From NCBI GenBank assembly GCA_001314625.1, contig LJSH01000001.1, positions 496,001-560,000 of the forward strand: a DNA stretch of 64,000 nt, written 5' to 3'. Below are positions 54,954-63,570 of the stretch, piece by piece (position 1 is the stretch's first letter; each line of letters starts with the position of its first letter). The notes beneath the pieces were generated by a model. It searched no databases. It worked only from the letters and a program-made list of their open reading frames with translations, and was not told where the DNA came from. The position numbers were made by a program, and so were the translations under genes. The DNA comes from Oceanicaulis sp. HLUCCA04. Its GTDB lineage: Bacteria > Pseudomonadota > Alphaproteobacteria > Caulobacterales > Maricaulaceae.

Positions 54954-55598
54954 TTATTCGGCCTGCTCTGCCAGCCGGGCTTCCAATTGTTCAATCAGCG
55001 CGAGTTGGTAGAAATCGCCCGTCTGGCTGCGCGCCCGTTCGAGAAAGCCGGCCATCTCGCCGGTGTCGATATGCGGTGCGTCAGGCGGGCAATCCTCGAA
55101 CGCGCCGCTCAGGACGTAATGGGGAAACCCGATAAGGCCTGCCTGGCGGCCCGCCCGGGCTGAGCGCCGGACCAGTTCACCGCCATAGCATGCGTCGGCC
55201 GGCCGCCCATCCCAGCCGGTGATGCGGATATAGCCGATCACGAACAGTGACTGGGGGTAGCCCGCCCGTAACGCCGCTGACCGATACTCATCCCCCTCGC
55301 TGTGCTGGCCGGCGTAACCGTGAACGCGGGCCAGCTGGTAATTCAGACGCGGATTGGCGGGGTCGGCTGCAACCGCTTCGTGACAGGCGGCAAGCGCCGC
55401 GTCGATATCGACGCTGCTCTGGGGAATGCCCTGACTGACCCGTTCGGGGTCATCGGGGTGGGAGGCCAGCTCGTCGCAGCGCGTGACATCGCGGCTGAAG
55501 GCCTCTCGTTGGTAGTTCCCGATTTCAGCCAGATCGACCGCGTGCGGGCCGAACGCCAGCCCGGCCGCCAGAAACAGGCCGGTCAACGACAAATCCAT
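54954..55598 (-). CDS. Exported TPR/Sel1-like hypothetical protein
   Basis: MDLSLTGLFLAAGLAFG signal; DIDAALAACHEAVAADPANPRLNYQLARVHGYAGQHSEGDEYRSAAL. Confidence 0.65.
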   Translation of the reverse strand: MDLSLTGLFLAAGLAFGPHAVDLAEIGNYQREAFSRDVTRCDELASHPDDPERVSQGIPQSSVDIDAALAACHEAVAADPANPRLNYQLARVHGYAGQHSEGDEYRSAALRAGYPQSLFVIGYIRITGWDGRPADACYGGELVRRSARAGRQAGLIGFPHYVLSGAFEDCPPDAPHIDTGEMAGFLERARSQTGDFYQLALIEQLEARLAEQAE

Positions 55599-55621
55599 GG
55601 CGCTCTCTCCTGAAACGCAAA

Positions 55622-55648
55622 CCGCCCGGAGGGTGACCCTCCGGGCGG
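55622..55648 (-). terminator. Strong hairpin between minus-strand genes
   Basis: CCGCCCGGAGGGT-G-ACCCTCCGGGCGG, 13-bp perfect arms; followed on the minus strand by TTTGCG. Confidence 0.6.
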
Positions 55649-55675
55649 CAAGACACAATCAAAAAATCGCCGGCG

Positions 55676-56143
55676 TTACTGGCTGTAGAGCTCGGAAATA
55701 TGCAGCTGGGCGTTGGCGTTGCCGCTCGACCCGTACGTGCCAACCCAGATGTCGTACTGGCCAGACATCGGGCTATTCCAGCGAACCGAAGGGTTAAGCC
55801 CGTTGCCGCCATCGTCATTGCAGTACCAGCGGCCATCGGGGCCGTTGATCACCAGCGTCGTATCAGAACCCGAATTGACGGAAATGATCAGCGGAAGGCT
55901 GCCCGCGCGGAAGTTCAGGCGCACATCAGGTGCCGTCGCGACATAGCCGCGGCAGCTGCCGCCCAGCGTTTGTGCGGTGTTGTTCACCCCGCCCGATTGC
56001 AGGTTGATGACGTATGGATCCGGCGTGAAGCCGCCGCTGAGCGAAATGTTCTGATAAATGGGGTTCAGGCGATAGTCCTGGGCAAGGGCGGCCGAAGCCA
56101 GGATTGCCACGCCGATAAAGGCGGTTGCAGCAGTACGAAGCAT
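55676..56143 (-). CDS. Small secreted protein, pre-peptidase C-terminal-like domain
   Basis: MLRTAATAFIGVAILASAALAQ signal; GPDGRWYCNDDGGNGLNPSVRWNSPMSGQYDIWVGTYGSSGNANAQLHISEL. Confidence 0.65.
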   Translation of the reverse strand: MLRTAATAFIGVAILASAALAQDYRLNPIYQNISLSGGFTPDPYVINLQSGGVNNTAQTLGGSCRGYVATAPDVRLNFRAGSLPLIISVNSGSDTTLVINGPDGRWYCNDDGGNGLNPSVRWNSPMSGQYDIWVGTYGSSGNANAQLHISELYSQ

Positions 56144-56527
56144 TGTTGTGATCTCCATTACTGGCCGACTCGGCTCCCCGCCCCGGCCTGAAAGCGTCCC
56201 TCTAGCGACCAGAACGCTATAACGCGCTCAAGGCAGCGTAAAGGTGAAAACAGGCCAGATTTAAATTTTTCGTAATCCTGACAGTAACTCTCAGAATTCA
56301 ATGTCTGCGAGCGCTTGACGCACGGCGATGATGGGCCCGGCCCTACGCGAAACGAGAGCCTTTTCATGCTATTTGCCTGATACAGGCCGTATTTTCCTGG
56401 GTGCAGTCAAAGACAGGGCATGACTTCGGGAATGCGGGAGGGAGCTATCTGACCGCCAGGTTCAAATTCCCCGACCGGGGCCAGCCGCCCTAGCCCAACA
56501 GGCTCCCCGGGGTGGCCGCCGTCCCGG

Positions 56528-57427
56528 CTAGGACACAAGACCGGCCATGTTCTGCCAGGACAGCATGTTGCCCGGAGACTGGCGCGACAGCCAGACATAA
56601 CCCGTCTGCGCCCAGGGCAAGATGTAGGGCGTCATATTGTCGAGTACATAATCGCCCTGATCAGTGCGCACCATCAGCACGGCGTGGCGCCCTGTCGCAA
56701 CGGAATGTCCGACCGCAAGAAACAGCGCTTCGGGCGGCACGCCGGCTGCGACAAGCGCCCGGCGCTTCTCCAGCGCATAGTCCTCGCAATCACCCTGCGC
56801 GCTGCTGGCCTGGCCATCCACTGCACGGGTCAGCGGCAAGGTCCAGAACTCCTCAACACCATACTGATCGATATCATCGCGCGGACGGATCGACTGGTTG
56901 ATAGACTGGTTGACCCGGTTCAGAAGCGCGAACAGTTCGGGATCTGCTGCCAGAGGAAGCGCCATGGAGGGGGACGGCGCGGCGTCCTCACCGGAAGTCC
57001 CGGCCGGTTTCCCGTCCGGCTCACCTTCCTCGATAGCAGCCAACGCTTCCTCTTCACCCATATCAAGGTCCAACAGATCCATTTGGGGGACGCCCATCTT
57101 CGCCGTTTCGGCAAAGATGGGCGTTTCCGGCGGGTTGGCACCGGTGGCCTCGGCGTCCGCCTCCACCACCAGGCTCGGCTCGGCCCCCTCAAGCGAGGCA
57201 AAAGCGAATACAGGCTCGGCGCCATGCACCTGGTCACACACGTCGGGCGACCGGCGGCAAAGATCGAGCAGGCCCGGCGGCGGCATGGTAACGCCGCCCT
57301 GCGGCATATGGCTGGATGATGGCGGCGTGGTCGCGCAGGCCGCGAGGCCCGCCATGCATACCAGAGCCGCGCCTGCGCCTCGCAAGAACCCTGCCGCGCG
57401 TCTGGAGACCATCCCGATCATGACCAC
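56528..57427 (-). CDS. Bacterial transglutaminase-like cysteine proteinase (LapG/BTLCP family), lipoprotein-like
   Basis: AGLAAC lipobox; DDIDQYGVEEFWTLPLTRAVDGQASSAQGDCEDYALEKRRALVAAGVPPEALFLAVGHSVATGRHAVLMVRTDQGDYVLDNM (C-H-D catalytic pattern). Confidence 0.87.
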   Translation of the reverse strand: MVMIGMVSRRAAGFLRGAGAALVCMAGLAACATTPPSSSHMPQGGVTMPPPGLLDLCRRSPDVCDQVHGAEPVFAFASLEGAEPSLVVEADAEATGANPPETPIFAETAKMGVPQMDLLDLDMGEEEALAAIEEGEPDGKPAGTSGEDAAPSPSMALPLAADPELFALLNRVNQSINQSIRPRDDIDQYGVEEFWTLPLTRAVDGQASSAQGDCEDYALEKRRALVAAGVPPEALFLAVGHSVATGRHAVLMVRTDQGDYVLDNMTPYILPWAQTGYVWLSRQSPGNMLSWQNMAGLVS

Positions 57428-57483
57428 CCCTCCGTTTTGTTATTGGAGGGCGATCTTCAGTAATGGGATTTAATTTGCGGCTA

Positions 57484-57540
57484 TTTATTATAGTTAAGAT
57501 ATCGTATATTGTAGTGTTTATTATAGTTAATTGAAGTTAA
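57484..57540. promoter_or_regulatory. AT-rich upstream region with 14-bp direct repeat
   Basis: TTTATTATAGTTAA at 57484-57497 and 57517-57530, 33-bp period, upstream of the 57427 start. Confidence 0.55.
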
Positions 57541-57623
57541 GCATAACAAGCCGTCTACGCTCTGATAAAGCGCAGGCTTTCGTTTACCACGAATTGGGGG
57601 CTGGATTAGCCGGCGGGCAGGCC

Positions 57624-59486
57624 CTACCGCGTGCGTTCGAGGGCGAGTTCGGCTTCCGTCTGGAAGGGGCCGCCTGCCTCTTGCGCCAATCGCTGGAGCC
57701 AACGCCGGTCTTCGGCAGCGGCCGCATGAAGCTGGGAGCGAATTTCGCGCCGGTTCAGTTCGCCGAGATCGTCCCAGGCCGCAGCAGCGATTTGCAGACG
57801 CCAGCGCATAATATCCTGATCGCCATACGGGTTGAGATATAGGCTTTGCGCCAATGCATCCTGGCCGTTTTCAGTCAAACGCCCATTCTGCGCCAGATCG
57901 AGCCAGACCAGCCGGTTCCAGGCCGCCACCAGCCGCGGTTCGCGTTCGATGGCCGCCCGGCTAGCCCGTCCTGCAAAATCCAGATCAGCGATATCGCTGT
58001 CGATGGCGCGCGCGGCGTAGGCGTCGCGCAGATAGGCCGAAGGCGGCAGACTATTCCTTTGCGCAATAGCGGTCAGCGCTTCAGGCGACAGGGTATGGGC
58101 CAGATTGGCTTCGACGCGCAGATGGCCTTGCCAGCCCACCAGCCCGGCCACTGCGAACATCGCCAGCACAAAGGCAAGCCGTGAGGGCAATTCCAGCCGG
58201 CCGGGTGCGCTGTATTGACGTTTGCGTGCGCCCTGCCCGGCAGCGGCCATGCCTGCGCCGATACCAAGAACCCACGCCCACCACCACATGACGCCGGGCA
58301 CTTCCAGGCCGAAATCGGTCAGGCCGTGCAGGATCACGAAAGCCGAAATACAGATCACGGCCCGTAAATACCCGCGCTGGCGCCGGCGATGGCTGAATCC
58401 CCGCGCAACCTGCGCGACCAGCCACGCCGCCGCGGCCCACATGGCAATCGCGCCGCTCCAGCCGGCCTGCAGCAGCCATTGCAGGAAAACATTGTGTGCG
58501 GCGTGGGTGGCGCCCAGCGAGTCGATGGTCTGACTGGTCGTGATCAGATCATTAGTGAAGACGAAACTGCCCAGACCATGCCCCAGCCACGGGGCCAGCG
58601 AGACCGCATCCCAGTAGGCTGCAAACATCTCGGCCCTGGCATTCTCGCCCATGCTCCGCCCGAAGCGGGAAACGGCCATCTCGCCCGACACAGTCCAGAC
58701 AAGGCCGCCAATCACCAGAGCCGCAATCAGCCCGGCCACACCCAGCCCGGCACTGCGCTGACTGGCCCCGCCCTGCCGGGTCCACGCCAGCACGTGCCAG
58801 CCGACCAGCGCAAACGCGCTCAGGGCTCCGAACAGGATTCCCGCGCGCGATGCTGTCAGCACGAGGCAGGTCGCGGGCAGGACAACGCACACCAGTGACA
58901 GGCCAAGACCCATAGCGTGACGGTTGAATGCGGCCATGGTGCCAAATCCGCGCCGGATCCGGCCCAGCAATTCAGCTAGCCCCATCAGCGCGATCATGCC
59001 GAAAAAAGTCGCTGCTGTGTTGGCCGAGAGAAAGCCTGCAGACAGACGCGCAGCCGAACCGGCCCGGGGCTCAAGGGTGAAATCCAAAAACGCCCAGACC
59101 GCAATAAGAAGCCCGGCCGCGAGACTTGCCCGCCAGAGACGCACGCCGGTATCAGGCTCCAGGGAACTCCCCCTTGCCAGTAACCACACCGCGCCGCCCG
59201 CCGCCAGCGCCGCGAACTCGGGCGCGGCAGTATCCATCCAGCCCATCAACGCCTGGACGAGAGCAAAACCGGACAGCACAGCCAGCCCTGTCCAGACGGC
59301 TGCAGGCGGGCGGAAAGTACGGCTGAAGAGGGCGGCCAGCGCCGCCAGCGTGATCAATGCGCAGGAAAAAATTGCCTTGGCTGCGGGTATGTCGGCCCCG
59401 AAATAGAGTGCCGCCCCGGCAAGCAACGCCAGACATAGACCGGCGGGAAACAACAGCCGCACATACGCCCTGACGCTCTCTGGCAT
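57624..59486 (-). CDS. O-antigen ligase / Wzy-type polymerase family
   Basis: 620 aa multi-TM; TASRAGILFGALSAFALVGWH, HGLGSFVF, THAAHNVFLQWLLQAGWSG. Confidence 0.87.
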   Translation of the reverse strand: MPESVRAYVRLLFPAGLCLALLAGAALYFGADIPAAKAIFSCALITLAALAALFSRTFRPPAAVWTGLAVLSGFALVQALMGWMDTAAPEFAALAAGGAVWLLARGSSLEPDTGVRLWRASLAAGLLIAVWAFLDFTLEPRAGSAARLSAGFLSANTAATFFGMIALMGLAELLGRIRRGFGTMAAFNRHAMGLGLSLVCVVLPATCLVLTASRAGILFGALSAFALVGWHVLAWTRQGGASQRSAGLGVAGLIAALVIGGLVWTVSGEMAVSRFGRSMGENARAEMFAAYWDAVSLAPWLGHGLGSFVFTNDLITTSQTIDSLGATHAAHNVFLQWLLQAGWSGAIAMWAAAAWLVAQVARGFSHRRRQRGYLRAVICISAFVILHGLTDFGLEVPGVMWWWAWVLGIGAGMAAAGQGARKRQYSAPGRLELPSRLAFVLAMFAVAGLVGWQGHLRVEANLAHTLSPEALTAIAQRNSLPPSAYLRDAYAARAIDSDIADLDFAGRASRAAIEREPRLVAAWNRLVWLDLAQNGRLTENGQDALAQSLYLNPYGDQDIMRWRLQIAAAAWDDLGELNRREIRSQLHAAAAEDRRWLQRLAQEAGGPFQTEAELALERTR

Positions 59487-59502
59487 GCCGTTCGAGGCCG
59501 CT

Positions 59503-60102
59503 CTAGAAGAAGCGTTCCGCGATCCGGATCGTATCGCCGGGCTGAACCGGCGTGTTTACGGTCAGCGGATATTCCACCTCAAGCGCAGCGCCGGCACGCT
59601 TGATGAAAATCCGGCGGGTATTGGCGCGATAGGTAAAACCACCCGCCGTGGCGACAGCGTTTACAACGGTGAGGCCGGACGTGAACGGATACTCACCCGG
59701 CTCACGCACTTCGCCCATGATGTAGAAGGGCCGGAAATTCATCACCTCGGCGCTGACACGCGGGTCGTTGAGATAGCCTTCGCGCAACGACGCCTCCACC
59801 GCGCGCTGAAACTCGCGCAAGGTGAGACCGCCTGCGCGGACTTCGCCGATCAGCGGCAGGGACACAGTGCCACTGCCATCCACCGTGTATTCCCCGGAGA
59901 GCGTATCCTCGCCGAACACAATCAGGCGCAAGCGATCTCCCGACCCCAGACGGTAATCGCCCGGCTCGCGCTGTTCTTCGGACGGATCAGCCAGGACAAT
60001 TTCCGCGCCCGTAGCGGTATCAACAATCTCGGCAGACGATCCCGATGTCGCGCAGGCGACATTGGAAAACGCCAGAACCAGCACGCACAAAAGACGATAC
60101 AT
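59503..60102 (-). CDS. Wza-type polysaccharide export outer-membrane lipoprotein
   Basis: SNVAC lipobox; YRLGSGDRLRLIVFGEDTLSGEYTVDGSGTVSLPLIGEVRAGGLTLREFQRAVEASL. Confidence 0.92.
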   Translation of the reverse strand: MYRLLCVLVLAFSNVACATSGSSAEIVDTATGAEIVLADPSEEQREPGDYRLGSGDRLRLIVFGEDTLSGEYTVDGSGTVSLPLIGEVRAGGLTLREFQRAVEASLREGYLNDPRVSAEVMNFRPFYIMGEVREPGEYPFTSGLTVVNAVATAGGFTYRANTRRIFIKRAGAALEVEYPLTVNTPVQPGDTIRIAERFF

Positions 60103-60176
60103 AGGTGTTCCCTCAAGGACGCTTCGGATGCCAGCATGCCCGTTTTCGCGGCAAAGCCAACACACACATTCGAGAT

Positions 60177-60986
60177 TTAGCGTTCTCCCCGCCGCGTTTG
60201 CAAGAAAGATACAGCCTGCCCCTCCAGCCTGACAGCCGTCAGCACACCGGTGAGGTAAGCCCCGGTATCAATTCCGATACGTCGGTCATCGTGAAAGTAA
60301 TCCTGCTCGGGCGTATGGCCATGGACCACGACGTACTCGAAGCGCCGGGGCGAGTAGAGGAATTTCTCCCGGATCCAGTAAAAATCCTGCTCGCTTTGCT
60401 GGGCCAGCGGCTTTGCCGGGTCCACGCCTGCATGAACAAACATGTAGGGCGCCTCGACGACATAGGGTTCAAGCCCGTCGAGAAACGCCCTGTGATGGTC
60501 AGGGATGGCGCGCGCAAGCGCCTCTTGGGCCTCCCGCCAGGCCTGCGGGCCGGCCTGTGCGGCGGGCGGTTTGACGCCATAGCCCGCCATCGTCTCCCCG
60601 CCGCCATATTGCACCCAGACCGGCCCGGCCGCCGGATCGGCAAGAAAGTCCAGCATAGCCTGTTCATGATTGCCCTTCAGGAAGCGCACATCAAATGGCA
60701 TGTCCGTCAGGGTGGACAGCCGCTCGATCACACGCGCCGAGCCATGACCCCGGTCGACATAATCGCCCAGCATGATCAGCGTGGCGCTGACAAGACCGTC
60801 TGCTGCCAGCGTGTCATGGCGGATACGCGCCAGCATCCGGTCGAGAAGGTCGTCCTGCCCGTGCACATCGCCCACCGCGTAGAGCCGCACGCCCGGCGCC
60901 AGGCCGGCGGGCCGGGCCTTTGCGCGCGCCTGCGGCATGAAGAAGGGTTTGAGCCGGTCGAACATGGTGTGATGTATAGGCTGCAC
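60177..60986 (-). CDS. Metallophosphoesterase (PPP-type serine/threonine phosphatase)
   Basis: YAVGDVHGQDDLLDRML, LGDYVDRGHGSARVIERL, FLKGNHEQAML. Confidence 0.92.
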   Translation of the reverse strand: MQPIHHTMFDRLKPFFMPQARAKARPAGLAPGVRLYAVGDVHGQDDLLDRMLARIRHDTLAADGLVSATLIMLGDYVDRGHGSARVIERLSTLTDMPFDVRFLKGNHEQAMLDFLADPAAGPVWVQYGGGETMAGYGVKPPAAQAGPQAWREAQEALARAIPDHHRAFLDGLEPYVVEAPYMFVHAGVDPAKPLAQQSEQDFYWIREKFLYSPRRFEYVVVHGHTPEQDYFHDDRRIGIDTGAYLTGVLTAVRLEGQAVSFLQTRRGER

Positions 60987-61183
60987 GCCATGCTACCGCA
61001 ACGCGCGCGCCGGACCCTGTGCTGCAGCGCACTACAATCGCAGCCGCCGGGCGCGAAACCGTGATGATCCGGGCACTGGAGCCTTGACATGACGCCCTTT
61101 CGGGCAAACCGTCCCGGCGGGCAGCGGCTGGCACCGGGCGTGCATCTGCACACGCTGGCAGTCATCCGGCCGCATGGGGAATT

Positions 61184-62509
61184 ATGGACGATCCTGGCAA
61201 CATACCCGGCCCGCAAACGCCGCCCGGGCCCGGCCTGCGCGCCCGCGTCCTGCGCCTCGCATCGGGGCCGAAGGCGATGAAGATTGCCGGCCTGACAGTG
61301 CTGCGCGTGCTCGCTGCACTTGGCAGCCTGATCTCGGTAATGGCCATTGTGCGTCTGTTCCCGGCAAACGCGGCCGGCGAGTTCTTCGTCTTCCTCGCTA
61401 TGGCCCAATTCGTGGCCGGAGCCGCGCTCGGCCCCCTACTCACGCTGGCGATCCGTTTTGGCCCGGTGCACCGGACCGATGGCGACCGCGAGGCGCTGGG
61501 CCGGCTTATCCTGTTTGGCGGCGGCGCGATCGGGCTCGTCACGGGCATCGTATTACTGGCCCACCCGCTGGTAATGCGAGCTGGCGCGCTTGTCCCGGGC
61601 GAAGCCTGGATTTTTGCTGCGGCTGCGGGGCTTACAGGCGCCATGGCCTTCCTCGGCGGGCTGGCGCGTGTGAACGACAAGGTGATTGCAGCCATTGTGC
61701 CTGAGAACATCCTGCGCCCCGCCGGTCTGGCGCTGGCCGCGATCACGCTATGGCTGACAGGCGCAGCGGCCTTCCCCGCGCTGAGCGCCGCTTATGGCCT
61801 CGTCCTGCTGACCGTCTGTGCGGTACTGGCGGCGATGGGACCCTGGCGCTCGGCGCGCTTTGCTCTGGCGGGACTGGCCGCCTACCGGCCCTATTTCAAG
61901 GCTTACGGACCACTTGTGGCCTACGGGCTGGTATCAACCGCCCTGACGACGTTCGACATTCTCATCGTGTCCCACGTAGTGTCGGTGGAAGCGGTGCCCG
62001 CCTACAAGGCCGCCCTGCAATACGCCATGCTGCTGACGACAGGCGTGATCTTCGCCAACCTGATCTACGGCCCGCAGATTGCGATAGCCCACGCGAAAAG
62101 CGACCTGCCCACCCTGCAGCGGCTGGCGCGTTCCTCCTCCCGGCTGGCGCTGGGGTTTTACGCGCTGGCCTTCGCGCCGCTGCTCACGGGGCCGTTCCTG
62201 TTCGAACTGGCCTTTGGAGAGGCTGGCAGGCAAGCGTGGGGCCTGGCGCTGATCCTGTGTGCGGGCCGCTTTGTGAATGCCTGGTTCGGCTCGGTGACGA
62301 ATATCGCCAATCTATCAGGCCGAACGACTTTGTTGGCCCTTATGCAGGGCGCAAGCGTTGTGATACTGCTCGCCCTCGGCCCGGTTCTGGGCGCACAACT
62401 GGGCAGCACCGGCGTCGCAATCGCCTCGGCACTGGCAATAAGCAGCTGGGCCGCTGCCACATCCATCATGCTGCAGCAACGCCTGAAACTTAAAATGGGA
62501 CCAATCTGA
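61184..62509 (+). CDS. Polysaccharide flippase (Wzx/MATE-like)
   Basis: 441 aa, 12-14 hydrophobic segments; VLRVLAALGSLISVMAIVRLFPANAAGEFFVFLAMAQFVAGAALGPLL. Confidence 0.83.
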   Translation: MDDPGNIPGPQTPPGPGLRARVLRLASGPKAMKIAGLTVLRVLAALGSLISVMAIVRLFPANAAGEFFVFLAMAQFVAGAALGPLLTLAIRFGPVHRTDGDREALGRLILFGGGAIGLVTGIVLLAHPLVMRAGALVPGEAWIFAAAAGLTGAMAFLGGLARVNDKVIAAIVPENILRPAGLALAAITLWLTGAAAFPALSAAYGLVLLTVCAVLAAMGPWRSARFALAGLAAYRPYFKAYGPLVAYGLVSTALTTFDILIVSHVVSVEAVPAYKAALQYAMLLTTGVIFANLIYGPQIAIAHAKSDLPTLQRLARSSSRLALGFYALAFAPLLTGPFLFELAFGEAGRQAWGLALILCAGRFVNAWFGSVTNIANLSGRTTLLALMQGASVVILLALGPVLGAQLGSTGVAIASALAISSWAAATSIMLQQRLKLKMGPI

Positions 62510-63555
62510 TGGGTGAGACCCGGCCTCGCGTATTATTGCAAATGAATCGGCTCGCCAGTTACCGCGTGCCGGTCTTCAACCTGCTCGCCGAGCAGGTGGA
62601 TCTCGATGTCGCGTCATTCGCCGACCTGGGCCGTATAGAGAATGTCCGCTTCAACACAATCCGCGGACGTCTGCTGAAACTAGGACCGTTCATGTATAAC
62701 CGGTTCCCTGTGAAACTGGCTGATTACGACGTGATCATCACCGGCTTCGACGGACGCAATCTGAACAGCTATTATTATGCCCTCGCATACCCCCGAAGAA
62801 CTATTTTGTTTGCTCAAGGATACGGGGCGAGCCTATTTACTGCTATTGTTCGACGCGCGTTCCATAAACGCACAGCGGCTACGCTCGTCTACACCCAAGC
62901 CAATGCCCAGCAGCTGATCAAGACTGGCGTACCAGGCGAAAAGGTATTCTTCACGGGCAACACCGTTGAGGTCGGCAACGCTCCAGAACGCCCGCGGCGA
63001 AGCTTTCTGAACATCGGAACGCCACGCCCGCTAAAGAGGATTGATGCCGTCTTGACGGCCGTCTCCATCATTCGCGACGAACTGCCCGACCACATCAGGA
63101 TCGTACTCGCCGGCCCAGGAGTTGAAGCCGCTTATCGGCCCGTTGCTCAAAAACTCGGCGTTGCAGATCTCGTGGAGTTTCAAGGCGAGATACGCGATGA
63201 GACTGCGATAGCCGAACTGTTCGCCGAAGCCATTGCCTTCGTCACAGGCCATGTTGGCTTGAGCGCACCCCAAGCGTTGGGCCACGGTGTTCCGGTGGTG
63301 GCGCGGTCAGACATCGTGCAGGCACCAGAATACGAGTGCGTTGTCGATCATTACACTGGCCGGACGTACCGCACGGTTGAGGAATTGGCGCGGATCCTGC
63401 TGGAATTCGCACAGCAGCCACAAGCGGCACGGGGCATGGGCCGAACCGGACTCGCACTGTATAAAACTTCGCTGACGGCAGAGGCCATGCGGGACCGCAT
63501 CTTGAACGCGATCAAATACGCAATGCGTGACCGGCCCGTGCAAAACAACAGATAG
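62509..63555 (+). CDS. Glycosyltransferase (GT-B, group 1-like)
   Basis: 348 aa; GTPRPLKRIDAVLTAVSIIRDELPDHIRIVLAGPG, GHVGLSAPQALGHGVPVVARSD. Confidence 0.85.
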   Translation: MGETRPRVLLQMNRLASYRVPVFNLLAEQVDLDVASFADLGRIENVRFNTIRGRLLKLGPFMYNRFPVKLADYDVIITGFDGRNLNSYYYALAYPRRTILFAQGYGASLFTAIVRRAFHKRTAATLVYTQANAQQLIKTGVPGEKVFFTGNTVEVGNAPERPRRSFLNIGTPRPLKRIDAVLTAVSIIRDELPDHIRIVLAGPGVEAAYRPVAQKLGVADLVEFQGEIRDETAIAELFAEAIAFVTGHVGLSAPQALGHGVPVVARSDIVQAPEYECVVDHYTGRTYRTVEELARILLEFAQQPQAARGMGRTGLALYKTSLTAEAMRDRILNAIKYAMRDRPVQNNR

Positions 63556-63570
63556 CGAGTAGGCGCCCTC

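Noticed and set aside
57500-57560. Canonical CtrA box TTAA-N7-TTAA
   Set aside because: The TTAA elements present are spaced by 6 nt (TTAACTTCAATTAA), not 7; kept only as an unspecified AT-rich repeat.
61750-62493. 247-aa plus-strand ORF
   Set aside because: Alternative frame within the flippase gene; Arg/Gly/Ala-rich frameshift-type translation.
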